Shown here in pieces: positions 43,262 to 51,700 of a stretch of 64,000 nt of DNA. The position numbers and the translations under genes were made by a program. The notes under the pieces were generated by a model, which was given only the letters and a program-made list of their open reading frames with translations, did not search any database and had not been told where the DNA came from. Every line of letters starts with the position of its first letter. The stretch's first letter is position 1. Origin of the DNA: Nonomuraea jabiensis (GTDB lineage: Bacteria > Actinomycetota > Actinomycetes > Streptosporangiales > Streptosporangiaceae); NCBI RefSeq assembly GCF_014204795.1, contig NZ_JACHMB010000001.1, positions 8,196,501-8,260,500 of the forward strand, given 5' to 3'.

Positions 43262-44979
43262 GCCGGGTGTCCCGTCGTACGGCCCGAGCCCTCCGCCACC
43301 ACGGGCCGGCTCAGCCAGGCGTCCAGGTCGGTCACGTCGTCCGGGGCGTGATCGCAGAGCACGTAGCGGCGGGGCGTCATTGCGGTGGGCCGGTGGCGCA
43401 GGCCCTCCATGCAGAGCGTGTGCGCCTCCTCGGCGGATCGGACCCGCGGGCCCCGGGCGAGGAAGGCCACCAGCGGCTCGCCCCGGACCTCGGGGAAGAC
43501 CCGGGCGGGCAGTGGCGCGAGCACCTCGTCCAGCAGCCGCTGCACGTCGCCGACCTGGATCCAGCACGAGTCGACCAGCAGCCAGTCGCCGTCCCGTGGG
43601 AGCGGGTCCAGCCCGGTGACCTCGTCCATCCGCGGGCGGCTCAGATCCTCCGACGCCGCCGACAGGAGGAGGTTCTCGATCGCCAGCAGGATCCGTTCGA
43701 GCTCGTCCCTGGGGACCCGGTCCAGGTGACCGGTCCACAGCCGCAGGCGGAGCGTCTCCTCCGCGGCGAACAGGTCGAACCTGAGCATGACGTCGGTCTC
43801 CACCATCGGTGTCCAGGTCAGAGCGGTCCCGGCCTGGGCTTCCTGCGGTGGGGAGTCGATCCGGCCCACCACGAGATTGTTGAACAAGGGCTCGAAGCAG
43901 AAGCGGACACCTCGCCGATGCTCGGCCTGTGCGGCGAGGCGCGAGCGTTTCTCGACGTCGTAGATCCCGTGCCTGCCCGCCTTCACGGTCGCCAGCCAGG
44001 CCTGGTGGACACAGCTGTCGAAACTCATGTCCGCCAGGTCGACGCGCATGGGGGCCGACTGCACGAGGGTCCCGAGGTAGTCCGCCGACCGGCTGTCGTA
44101 CCGGTTGCTGGAGAGCGTCAGGAAGTCACCGGCGCTCTGGCCGGTGCGCTGGGAGAGCACGATGCAGATCGCGGCCAGGACGATCGCCGGGCGGCCGGAT
44201 CCGGTGCGCGCCTCTATCGTGGCCAGGGCCGCCGCCGCGGCCGGCGAGCACAGCTCGGCGGCGACCGAGTCGCGCGGCGCGCCCGTGGAGGCGGCCGTGT
44301 AGAGGTGGTGCGGCGCCCGGTTCAGCACGCTCTCCCACAGCGTCAGAGCGCTCGCCGTACGGCGTGCCAGCGGCGCACGCCGCTCGGCCCGGGCCTGGTC
44401 CAGCGGCTGATGGCGGGCCTGCCCGACCTCGCGGTCCGCGGGGTGCCGCACCAGGTGCGCGAACTCGCGGCCGAAGACGGCCAGGCCGAGGAAGTCCGCG
44501 GTCAGGTGGGAGAGGTCCATGACGCCGGCGAGGACCTTGCCGCCGCGCGTGGCCAGGGCGACGCGCAGCGGATGCGTCTTGGCACTGTACGGCGGGCGCG
44601 TGTCCAGGAGGTGCCCGAGCTCCGCCGCCTCGACCGGCCGTGTGCCGGCCTCGAAGCGGTGGATGACCAGCTCGCCTGCCGCGGCGACCCGCTGGGCCGG
44701 GGGAGGGCCGGACACGTAGGTGGAGCGCAGCCCTTCATGGCGGGCCAGCAGAACGGCGAAGGTCTCGGTGACGTCGTCCAGATCGGCGCCCTCGGGCAGC
44801 TCCAGCGCCCACCGCATCCAGCCGTGCGAGTCGGGGAAGGCGTCCAGCCAGCGGAGGATGTTGAGCTGGCCGAGGGTCAGGGGCCCGTCACCGGCGCGAT
44901 CGCCCTGGAAGGGAACGACGATCGGTTCGCACTCCGTCAGCGTGAGCTCGTGAGCGAGCGCGGTGGAGACGTTCGGCAT
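43258..44979 (-). CDS. NRPS condensation-domain protein with altered active site and extra C-terminal region
   Basis: This 573-aa protein has an NRPS condensation fold over about 430 residues. The HHxxxDG motif reads SHLTADF (157-163): the second His and the Asp remain, but the first His and the Gly are replaced. Downstream landmarks include 'DFLTLSSNRYDSR' and 'FNNLVVGR'. About 130 residues after the fold (from 'LDPLPRDGDWLLVDSC') are not typical. Catalysis is still possible because the second His is the key residue, and the protein may join the amino acid on the carrier to another partner, perhaps a peptide. It is the first gene of the operon, facing a 301-bp divergent promoter. Confidence 0.85.
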   Translation of the reverse strand: MPNVSTALAHELTLTECEPIVVPFQGDRAGDGPLTLGQLNILRWLDAFPDSHGWMRWALELPEGADLDDVTETFAVLLARHEGLRSTYVSGPPPAQRVAAAGELVIHRFEAGTRPVEAAELGHLLDTRPPYSAKTHPLRVALATRGGKVLAGVMDLSHLTADFLGLAVFGREFAHLVRHPADREVGQARHQPLDQARAERRAPLARRTASALTLWESVLNRAPHHLYTAASTGAPRDSVAAELCSPAAAAALATIEARTGSGRPAIVLAAICIVLSQRTGQSAGDFLTLSSNRYDSRSADYLGTLVQSAPMRVDLADMSFDSCVHQAWLATVKAGRHGIYDVEKRSRLAAQAEHRRGVRFCFEPLFNNLVVGRIDSPPQEAQAGTALTWTPMVETDVMLRFDLFAAEETLRLRLWTGHLDRVPRDELERILLAIENLLLSAASEDLSRPRMDEVTGLDPLPRDGDWLLVDSCWIQVGDVQRLLDEVLAPLPARVFPEVRGEPLVAFLARGPRVRSAEEAHTLCMEGLRHRPTAMTPRRYVLCDHAPDDVTDLDAWLSRPVVAEGSGRTTGHPA

Positions 44980-45280
44980 CGATGCAGATCACCCTCGCAG
45001 ACACGTGCTTCGCGCAGACCGAAGGACCTTACTCACCTGCATTCAGCCCATCGCAGAGCCCAAGCTGCCGAAAGTTTTCGGACCGCCCCCGATAAGCTAG
45101 CGGGAGCGTATGTGAGCACTTTCTGATCGTCAAGAGCCGTGTTATGCGCGGATCTCGGCGTTGAGCGGGCGCCTGCCGCAGGAGAAAGCTCCATTGACCG
45201 ATCCGCAGAACCGGACATACGCTGCGCAAGATTTCGCGAGGGAATGGAAAGTTTTCGTCGGCCTTGCCTGAGGGATGCCC
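44980..45280. promoter_or_regulatory. Divergent promoter of the two operons, with a duplicated 11-bp element
   Basis: The 301-bp gap separates the condensation gene (minus) from the ABC exporter genes (plus). The 11-mer GAAAGTTTTCG occurs twice, at 45070-45080 (within CCGAAAGTTTTCGG) and at 45247-45257, 24 bp before the exporter start. A sigma-70-like promoter TTGACC (45194) and TACGCT (45218) with 18-bp spacing points at the exporter. The duplicated element may bind a pathway regulator encoded outside the cluster. No gene that I can support lies in the gap. Confidence 0.5.
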
Positions 45281-47095
45281 ATGCGAGAAAGGCTGGACCT
45301 GCTGAGGCTCTTCCGCTACGCGGGCCCGGCGGTGACCATCGCGTTGACCGCGATGGTCCTCATCGACGCGGTGGTGCCCGCGGGCATCGCGGTCGCCGTC
45401 CAGGAGCTGGTGGCGGCGGACGGCCGATCCGCGCTGGCGCCGGTGCTGCTCATGAGCGGCGTGGTGCTGGCCGGGCAGCTGGCACTGGCGTTCCGGTTCC
45501 CCGTGGGACGGCTGGCGGCCGACCGCATCGACGGCGCGCACCGCACGCGGATCGCCGCCCTGGTGATGGGCGTGCCGACCGTGGACGTGGCCGAGCGGCA
45601 GGACGTCCAGGACCGGGTGAAGACGACCACGGCGGAGCCGCGGGACTGGGTCGACAGGACCTCGGGCGACGGCGCCGTGAGCCAGCTGGAGCTGGTGGGG
45701 CACGCCGTCGCGCTGGCGTCGTCCTCGGTGGTGCTGGCCTGGTGGTCGTGGTGGCTGGTGCCGGCGACGGTCATCCCGGCGGTGTGCTTCCGCACGGTGC
45801 ACGGCCGCCAGTGGGTCCGGCATTTCCGGATCTGGGTGGAGGGTGTCCTGTACCACCGGCGGTGGAAGTACTGGGGCGAGGTCGCCACCACGCCGGCGGC
45901 GGGCCGGGAACTGCGCGTCTTCGGAGCGAGCGAATGGCTGCTCGGGCACTACACGCGTGACATGCGCACCCACGTGGACCCCGTGTGGGAGGACGACCGG
46001 CGGGTGCTGCGCGGGCTGTGGCTGGCGCTGCTCCTCCCGCTGGCCGGATGCACCGTGGCCTTCACCTGGGTCGCCCTCGGCACGGCGGCCGGCCAGGGCA
46101 CCGTCGCGCTGGAGGTGGCCGTGGTCACCGCGGCCTGGTCGGTGTTCAGCGTGGCCATCAGGACCGACGACGTGATCTCCCTGGAAGGGGCCCGGCCGGT
46201 CAGGCGGGCCGCCGCTGAGCTGGAGCGGATCAACCCCGCGCCGATCCCGCTGCGCGCGCACGCCGGGACCCTCGCGCTGAGCCCGCTGGGCGCGCACGCC
46301 GGGACCCCCGCGGCCCCGCCGCCGCTGGTGCGCTTCGAGGACGTGCGCTTCAGCTACCCGGGCCGGCAGGTGCTCAACGGCGTCGACCTGGAGATCAGGC
46401 CGGGGGAGTCGCTGGCGCTGGTCGGGCTCAACGGCGCGGGCAAGTCGACGCTGACCAAGCTCCTGGCCGGGCTGTACCGGCCCGACTCGGGCAGGATCCT
46501 CGCCGACGGGACGGACATCGCCGACCTCCCCGACTGGCAGTCCCGGCTGAGCGTGGTGTTCCAGGACTTCCTGAAATACCCCCTCTCCCTGCGCGACAAC
46601 ATCGCCCTCGGAGCCGCCGACCCCGACCTGCTCACCGGCGTCGTCCGGGACGCCGGGCTGGCCCCCGTGGTGAGCCGGCTGCCCGGCGGGTACGACACGC
46701 CGCTGTCGCGCAGCCGTACCGCAGGGGTGGACCTGTCGGGCGGGCAGTGGCAGCAGGTCGCGCTCGCCCGCGCCCTCTACGCCACCCGCCGGGGCGCCAG
46801 GATCCTGGTGCTGGACGAGCCCACGGCCCACCTGGACGTCCGCACCGAGCACGACCTGTTCCAGCGGCTGCCGGACATCACCGAGGGGATCAGCGTGGTG
46901 CTGATCTCGCACCGCCTCTCGACGGTACGGCAGGCGGACCGGATCGTGCTGCTCGACGGCGGCCGGATCACCGAGTCCGGGACGCACGAGGAGCTCATGG
47001 CCGGGGGCGGGCAGTACGCCACCATGTACGCGCTTCAAGCCCGGCGCTTCAGCCAGGGATACGACGACCGGCTGGACGAAGGAGACCTCGCGTGA
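45281..47095 (+). CDS. ABC exporter, half-transporter with fused membrane and ATPase domains (first of pair)
   Basis: A 604-aa protein with a six-helix membrane domain (about 1-330) and an ATPase domain. Walker A is GLNGAGKST, signature LSGGQWQQ, Walker B ILVLDEPTAHLD and the H-loop LISHRLST. Between the domains is an imperfect internal repeat (LRAHAGT and LGAHAGT). The second of two ATGs (45281) is preferred since the GAGGG then lies 6 nt away. It probably pairs with the next gene as a heterodimer. No N-terminal C39 peptidase is present, so any leader would have to be removed by another protease. Confidence 0.92.
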   Translation: MRERLDLLRLFRYAGPAVTIALTAMVLIDAVVPAGIAVAVQELVAADGRSALAPVLLMSGVVLAGQLALAFRFPVGRLAADRIDGAHRTRIAALVMGVPTVDVAERQDVQDRVKTTTAEPRDWVDRTSGDGAVSQLELVGHAVALASSSVVLAWWSWWLVPATVIPAVCFRTVHGRQWVRHFRIWVEGVLYHRRWKYWGEVATTPAAGRELRVFGASEWLLGHYTRDMRTHVDPVWEDDRRVLRGLWLALLLPLAGCTVAFTWVALGTAAGQGTVALEVAVVTAAWSVFSVAIRTDDVISLEGARPVRRAAAELERINPAPIPLRAHAGTLALSPLGAHAGTPAAPPPLVRFEDVRFSYPGRQVLNGVDLEIRPGESLALVGLNGAGKSTLTKLLAGLYRPDSGRILADGTDIADLPDWQSRLSVVFQDFLKYPLSLRDNIALGAADPDLLTGVVRDAGLAPVVSRLPGGYDTPLSRSRTAGVDLSGGQWQQVALARALYATRRGARILVLDEPTAHLDVRTEHDLFQRLPDITEGISVVLISHRLSTVRQADRIVLLDGGRITESGTHEELMAGGGQYATMYALQARRFSQGYDDRLDEGDLA

Positions 47096-48843
47096 GGGAG
47101 TACGCGCGCCTGTGGCGCGAGCTGATCGTGCTGTGCTGGCAGCGCTATCCCGGGTCGACCGCCTTCCTGATCGGCTGGCACGTGGCCTCGACGGTCATGT
47201 TCGCGGCGGTGGGGCTCACGCTGCGCGCGCTGGTGGAGGCCACCCAGGCGGGCACCGCCACCGCGATAGGGGTGGCGGCGCTGGGCGCCGCGCTGGTGCT
47301 CACCCTCAACCTCGGCGTCGAGCACATCGCCTACCTGCGGACCATCCACCTGGTGGAGCGGATCAGCCTCACCGAGGTCGAACCCCGGATCCTGCGCGCC
47401 TGCGCGGAGCTGCCGCAGGTGCGGCACCTGGAGGACCCCGAGTTCCTGGACCGGGTCACCACGTTGCGCGGCCAGTCCGGCGCGGTGGTGGACTGGGCGT
47501 GGGCGGTCCTTCAGGCCGTCGCCGCCACGATCGGACTGCTGGTGGCGCTCGCGGTGCTCGGCGGCGTGAACCCCTGGCTGCTCGCGCTGCTGCCGTGCGC
47601 GGCCGTACAGCTGGCCATGGAACGGCACGGCCGCAAGAAGATCGCCGAAGAGGACCTGGCCTCGGCCGAGGACCTGCGCCTCCACCGGGACCTGTACGAC
47701 GACATCTGCGTGAACCCGGCCGCCCTGAAGGAGCTGCGCGTCTACGGCGCCGCGGCGCAGGCGCTCAAGCTGCAGGCCGAAGCCTGGGAACGGGTGACGC
47801 GCTCACGCGCCCGCGCCGCCCTGATCGCCGCCGGCTGGTCGTCGGCGGGCTGGCTGGTCTTCGGCGCCGGGTTCACCCTGGCGATCTTCCTGGTGACCGC
47901 AGCGGGCCACCCCGGGGACATCATCCTGGCCGTGTCCATGGGCGTCCAGTTCCGCAACGTGGTCGAGCACGCGCTGCACCGATCGATGCAGGTCGGCGGG
48001 TACCGCCGGCTGCTGCGGCCCTACCTGTGGCTCATGGAGTACGCCCGGACGCACCGCGACACCGCCGACGCGGCCCCGCCCGCCCGGCTGCGGCGCGGGA
48101 TCGAGCTGCGGAACGTCTCCTTCACCTACCCGGGGACCACCAGGCCCGTCCTGGAGGACCTGTCCGTGCACCTGCCCGCCGGAGCGGTGGTCGCGGTGGT
48201 CGGCGAGTACGGTTCCGGCAAGACCACGCTGGTCAAGCTCCTGGCGAAGATGTACGCCCCCGACTCGGGCAGCATCCTCGTCGACGACGTGGAGCTGTCG
48301 GCCCTGGACACCGCCGCATGGCGGGCCTCGATGAGCGCCGCCTTCCAGGACTTCGGCCGCTACTGCACCACCTTCCAGGACTCCGTCATGATGGGCGCCC
48401 GGGGCGACCTGAACTCCACGGTGCGCGACGCCGACGCCGAAGCGCTGGTCTCCCGCCTGCCCGACGGTCCCGCCACCGAGCTCGGCCGCCGCTTCGGCGG
48501 GATCGAGCTGTCGGAGGGCCAGTGGCAGAAGGTGGCGCTCGCCCGCTCCGGCGCCCGGCCGCGACCCCTGCTGTTCGTCCTGGACGAGCCCACCGCCTCC
48601 CTGGACGCTCCGAGCGAGCACGCCATCTTCAGCCGCTACGCGCGGCGTTCCCGCGAACTCGCGGCCTTGAACGGAGCGATCAGCGTCATCGTCTCCCACC
48701 GTTTCTCCACCGTGGCCGACGCCGACCTCATTCTCGTGATGGCCGCCGGAAAACTGGTGGAGTCCGGCAGGCATGACGAACTGCTCACCCGGAACGGCAT
48801 GTACGCGGACCTCTACGGCATTCACGCGGCCGCGCACGCCTGA
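47092..48843 (+). CDS. ABC exporter, half-transporter (second of pair)
   Basis: This 583-aa protein has the same domain order as the previous one. Walker A is GEYGSGKTT, the signature is LSEGQWQKVALARS and Walker B is LFVLDEPTASLD. The start GTG 47092 overlaps the previous stop (GTGA) and has GGAG upstream. Differences in the signature (SEGQ versus SGGQ) fit a heterodimeric exporter with one weaker ATP site. The pair likely exports the product of the surrounding cluster. It is convergent with the SDR gene, only 6 bp apart. Confidence 0.92.
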   Translation: MREYARLWRELIVLCWQRYPGSTAFLIGWHVASTVMFAAVGLTLRALVEATQAGTATAIGVAALGAALVLTLNLGVEHIAYLRTIHLVERISLTEVEPRILRACAELPQVRHLEDPEFLDRVTTLRGQSGAVVDWAWAVLQAVAATIGLLVALAVLGGVNPWLLALLPCAAVQLAMERHGRKKIAEEDLASAEDLRLHRDLYDDICVNPAALKELRVYGAAAQALKLQAEAWERVTRSRARAALIAAGWSSAGWLVFGAGFTLAIFLVTAAGHPGDIILAVSMGVQFRNVVEHALHRSMQVGGYRRLLRPYLWLMEYARTHRDTADAAPPARLRRGIELRNVSFTYPGTTRPVLEDLSVHLPAGAVVAVVGEYGSGKTTLVKLLAKMYAPDSGSILVDDVELSALDTAAWRASMSAAFQDFGRYCTTFQDSVMMGARGDLNSTVRDADAEALVSRLPDGPATELGRRFGGIELSEGQWQKVALARSGARPRPLLFVLDEPTASLDAPSEHAIFSRYARRSRELAALNGAISVIVSHRFSTVADADLILVMAAGKLVESGRHDELLTRNGMYADLYGIHAAAHA

Positions 48844-48849
48844 ATTCCC

Positions 48850-49587
48850 TCAGAACCGGTAATAGCGGTCTATGACGTTTCGGTAGTAGGTGGGTGAGAA
48901 ACCCATCCGGCCGGTCGAGGGCGCGTGCTGTGTCATTCTCTTCGTCGACACGTTGTAGTCGTTGGCCGGGATGTCCACATAGACCTTGGTGGCGGCCCGG
49001 CCGGACATTGCCAGCAGATAGGAGACGATTTCCTCGGCGGTCACCGGATGGCCCGAGGCGATATTGACCGTCGCGTGACGGAGGTCGCCGCAAAGGAGTT
49101 CCGCGGCGATGGTCACCAGGTCCGCGACGTCGATGAGATCGCGGCGCGCGCCCCGGTAGACGGTCACCACACCGTCGCTGACCTGGGAGACCAGTGCGGG
49201 CAGCAGCTGGTGCCGCCGCTGGTGCGGCCCGACGACCTCCGTCACCCGGAGGATGAGATGGTCCACCCCGGAGGTCCTTATCATTTCCTCCATCGCCACC
49301 TTGTGGCGCCCGTACGCGGTGGTGGGGCGAACCGGGTCCTCTTCCGAACGGGGCGACCCGTCGCCGTTCCCGTAAAGATGCGCCGACGCGGTGGAGAAGT
49401 AGAGGAGCCGGCGCCGCCCGGCTCTGGCGCGGCCTATCGCCTCATGGAGCAGATCGGCTTCCCGGCGAAACTCCGTCGCTTCGGTGGTGGTCGACCGCGA
49501 CACCCCGGCGGCGAACACCATCACGTCCATCCGCAGCCCTGAATTGACGAAAGCCCGGGCAATCATTCCGTCACCGACGACCTCCAT
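48850..49587 (-). CDS. NAD-dependent epimerase/dehydratase (short extended-SDR)
   Basis: A 245-aa member of the extended short-chain dehydrogenase family. The N-terminal nucleotide loop is VVGDGMIARAF. The catalytic YxxxK appears as YGRHK, preceded by YFSTASAHLYG with the catalytic Ser/Thr. It is about 60 residues shorter than usual nucleotide-sugar epimerases, and the first strand is shortened. It may act on a sugar nucleotide or on the peptide-linked nucleotide moiety; this is inference. No ribosome site is clear before ATG 49587, 48 bp after the stop of the MccB-like gene. Confidence 0.85.
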   Translation of the reverse strand: MEVVGDGMIARAFVNSGLRMDVMVFAAGVSRSTTTEATEFRREADLLHEAIGRARAGRRRLLYFSTASAHLYGNGDGSPRSEEDPVRPTTAYGRHKVAMEEMIRTSGVDHLILRVTEVVGPHQRRHQLLPALVSQVSDGVVTVYRGARRDLIDVADLVTIAAELLCGDLRHATVNIASGHPVTAEEIVSYLLAMSGRAATKVYVDIPANDYNVSTKRMTQHAPSTGRMGFSPTYYRNVIDRYYRF

Positions 49588-49635
49588 GAAATCTATTCTC
49601 GTATGCAGACAGGCATTCGGGGAGGTTTCCCGGCG

Positions 49636-50745
49636 TTATTTCCGGAGAGCTCCGTCGCGTCGTTCTCCGCAGGTCGGGCAGTCGGGCCGCCTCGGGATGG
49701 GCCGGGAGCGGATCTCCAGCGGCCAGAAGTCCACCTCGCTCCACCGTCCGCTCAGCGCCGGGGGCAGCCCCGCCAGGACCCGGATCGCCTCCCAGGCCAG
49801 GATCGTGCCGACCAGCCCGCACAGCGCCCCGATGGCGCCCGCCTTCTGCCTCTTGCCGACCAGCGACTCCATCGGGCCGCGCCCGTGGTCGGCGAAGGTC
49901 TCGGCGCGCACGCAGGTCCAGCAGGCGCTCTCCCCGGGCAGGACCGTCGTGCCGAGCACCCCGATGTGGTACGCGTACCCGGTGCCCAGGATGTGCGGCA
50001 CGTCCGGCCAGCAGGCCTCGCTGACCCACGTGGCCGTGTCGTTGGGCGTGGGCAGGTCGATCGCGTCGATCACGATGTCCGCGCCGTCCACCAGGTCGGC
50101 GAGGTCGGCGGCGCAGGTGACGCGCCGGTCGAAGGTCTCGACCGCGACGAACGGATTGGCGGCCCGCAGCCTGGCCGCGGCCACCTCGACCTTGGGCGCC
50201 CCCACGTCGGCGACGCAGAACAGGGTCTGCCGGGTCAGGTTCGACGGCTCGACCCGGTCGAAGTCGCACAGGCGGATGGTGCCGACACCCGCGCTCGCCA
50301 GGGAGAGCGCGGCCCAGCCGCCGATCCCGCCGACCCCGCACACCACCGCGGTCGAGCGGTCGACGCGCTCCTGCAGCTGCACGCCGCTGGAAAGGTCGGT
50401 GAGGCCCTGGTCGCAGAAATCCTGGAGCAACCGCAATTGGCGGTCGTAGAATTGGGCACGGTCGTCGCCGAGCCGCGCGAACGACCCCTCGAGATGGCCG
50501 ACCCGGCTCAGCAGCTTCTCTTCCGTGAGGATTTGCAGCACCTCGCCGAGCGGCTGCGAGTCGCCGACGGACCGCTCGATCTCAGCATATGTGCGAGTGC
50601 CGTCCAGAAGTGTTATCACCCGTTTCACAAAAGCGTCGGCGGCGAATCTCTTCACCGTTCTGTCCGCCGTGCAAAGGAAGAGCAGCTCGTCGCCCTCGGT
50701 CTGGACGATCACGCTTTCCCGCAGGCGAGGGCGCCAATCCGTCAC
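49636..50745 (-). CDS. MccB-like ThiF/E1 peptide-activating enzyme with N-terminal RRE domain
   Basis: The 369-aa protein has two parts. Residues 1-85 resemble the PqqD-like RiPP recognition element (peptide clamp), with 'RPRLRESVIVQTEGDELLFL' and an LLDGTRTYAEI helix. Residues 95-369 form a ThiF/MoeB/E1 adenylating domain: GVGGIGG (137-143), CDFDRVEPSNLTRQ with the metal-binding Asp and NxxRQ, a conserved Lys in GAPKVEVAA, and two zinc Cys pairs (CWTC and CPTC). Microcin C MccB has this same layout and adenylates the C-terminal Asn of its peptide. The start GTG 50745 has GGAGG at 5 nt; an upstream GTG at 50778 lies inside a hairpin and is unlikely. A short gene for a peptide ending in Asn lies just upstream. 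Confidence 0.88.
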   Translation of the reverse strand: MTDWRPRLRESVIVQTEGDELLFLCTADRTVKRFAADAFVKRVITLLDGTRTYAEIERSVGDSQPLGEVLQILTEEKLLSRVGHLEGSFARLGDDRAQFYDRQLRLLQDFCDQGLTDLSSGVQLQERVDRSTAVVCGVGGIGGWAALSLASAGVGTIRLCDFDRVEPSNLTRQTLFCVADVGAPKVEVAAARLRAANPFVAVETFDRRVTCAADLADLVDGADIVIDAIDLPTPNDTATWVSEACWPDVPHILGTGYAYHIGVLGTTVLPGESACWTCVRAETFADHGRGPMESLVGKRQKAGAIGALCGLVGTILAWEAIRVLAGLPPALSGRWSEVDFWPLEIRSRPIPRRPDCPTCGERRDGALRK

Positions 50746-50759
50746 GTGTTCCTCCGAGA

Positions 50760-50787
50760 GCGGGTGAGGTGAAAACACCTCACCCGC
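50760..50787. terminator. Hairpin between the peptide gene and the MccB-like gene
   Basis: A perfect 12-bp stem (GCGGGTGAGGTG and its complement) with a 4-nt loop starts 6 bp after the peptide stop codon and ends 14 bp before the enzyme start. It is well placed to be an attenuating terminator or RNA stabiliser that makes peptide mRNA more abundant than enzyme mRNA, as in the microcin C operon, where a hairpin occupies the same position. Confidence 0.75.
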
Positions 50788-50793
50788 ACGCTG

Positions 50794-50880
50794 TCAGTTG
50801 CCCGCGGAATTCGAAGCGGTGACCGCGCCGACGCGCATGCTCGTCTCTTCGAGCTTCACCATGACAGGACGTCTTCTCAT
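50794..50880 (-). CDS. Candidate precursor peptide ending in Asn (microcin C-like)
   Basis: The ATG at 50880 has GGAAGG 8 nt upstream and gives a 28-aa peptide that begins MRRRPVMVKLEETS and ends MRVGAVTASNSAGN. An in-frame GTG at 50913, with GGAGAG at 6 nt, would give 39 aa. The last residue is Asn, the one that MccB enzymes adenylate, and the MR-x-G segment is reminiscent of the microcin C heptapeptide MRTGNAN. Basic residues in the N-terminal part could serve as leader for the RRE of the enzyme. It lies upstream of the MccB-like gene and a hairpin, on the same strand. That it is a precursor is inference from context. Confidence 0.65.
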   Translation of the reverse strand: MRRRPVMVKLEETSMRVGAVTASNSAGN

Positions 50881-50938
50881 GGCCCCACCTTCCGTCCGAA
50901 CGGATTCCTTCACTGCATTCTCTCCATGACGGAATTTT

Positions 50939-51700
50939 TTACAAGGGAAATTCGGCCAACTCCTGAATCGCCTGGTCGAGGTCGTCGGCGACGCCGCGTT
51001 CGTACAGCTGGACGTAAAGCCGGTCGGGACCGCGGCCATATCTGCGTATCTGGCGGGCCCGCACGCGCAGGCGGGCCTGCGCCTCGCGGACGATCTCCTC
51101 GGGGCCGCCGCGCCAGCCGTACTCCTCGAGGAACAGGCGCAGGCGCTCCGGCCGGGCGGCGTGGTCGCCGAAGCCGTCGGCCGTCGCCGCGTGCCGGGCG
51201 TACAGCGGCACCCAGGCGATGGCCACCCACGCCACGTCCGAAGCCGGTGTGACCGGCCCGGCGAAGTCCCAGTCGAAGAAGCCGGTCAGCCTGCCCTCGT
51301 GCCAGGCGGCGTTGAACGGCCCCGCGTCGTTGTGCGCGATGATCGTTCCCGGGGTCCAGGACCCGCCGAGCCGCCAGCACGCCGTGGCGGAGGGCACGTA
51401 GCCGGCCACGGCCTCGTGGTAGTCGCGCAGCCAGTGGGCCACCTGGACCAGCGCGTCCTCGCTCCACGCCCATGCCGGCCACGGCGGCTCGCCGGCGTTC
51501 TCGCCCGCCAGGTAGGTGAGGATCTCCCGGCCCTCCGCGTCCACGCCCAGGACGCGCGGGGCGCCGCCGAACCCCGTGCGCTCCAGGTGCCGCAGGAGCT
51601 CGTGGACCGACGCCGACCACGCCCGCACCGGCCGCCGCACCGTGGCGCCGATCCGCACCACGGCCTGGTCGTTGCCGCCCATGAGCCGGTCAGCGGCCAT
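50939..51700 (-). CDS. APH-family kinase-like protein next to the peptide gene
   Basis: A 253-aa protein of the aminoglycoside phosphotransferase fold. The catalytic loop reads TIIAHNDAGPFNAAW (HxDxxxxN pattern) and the metal site is FFDWDFAGP. The N-lobe is short, starting MAADRLMGGNDQAVVRIG, in which the usual Gly loop and Lys are poorly kept. It may phosphorylate a sugar, a nucleoside or the toxic product (self-resistance). It lies 26-59 bp upstream of the peptide gene on the same strand and may be the first gene of that operon. It is shorter than the other kinase-like protein at 39821 and not closely related. Confidence 0.82.
   Translation of the reverse strand: MAADRLMGGNDQAVVRIGATVRRPVRAWSASVHELLRHLERTGFGGAPRVLGVDAEGREILTYLAGENAGEPPWPAWAWSEDALVQVAHWLRDYHEAVAGYVPSATACWRLGGSWTPGTIIAHNDAGPFNAAWHEGRLTGFFDWDFAGPVTPASDVAWVAIAWVPLYARHAATADGFGDHAARPERLRLFLEEYGWRGGPEEIVREAQARLRVRARQIRRYGRGPDRLYVQLYERGVADDLDQAIQELAEFPL

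Noticed and set aside
44984..45097. Small plus-strand ORF of 37 codons (MQITLADTCFAQTEG...) in the divergent promoter
   Set aside because: No suitable ribosome site, it starts antisense to the condensation gene's first codons, and it lies across the likely regulatory element. The peptide at 50794 is a far better precursor candidate.
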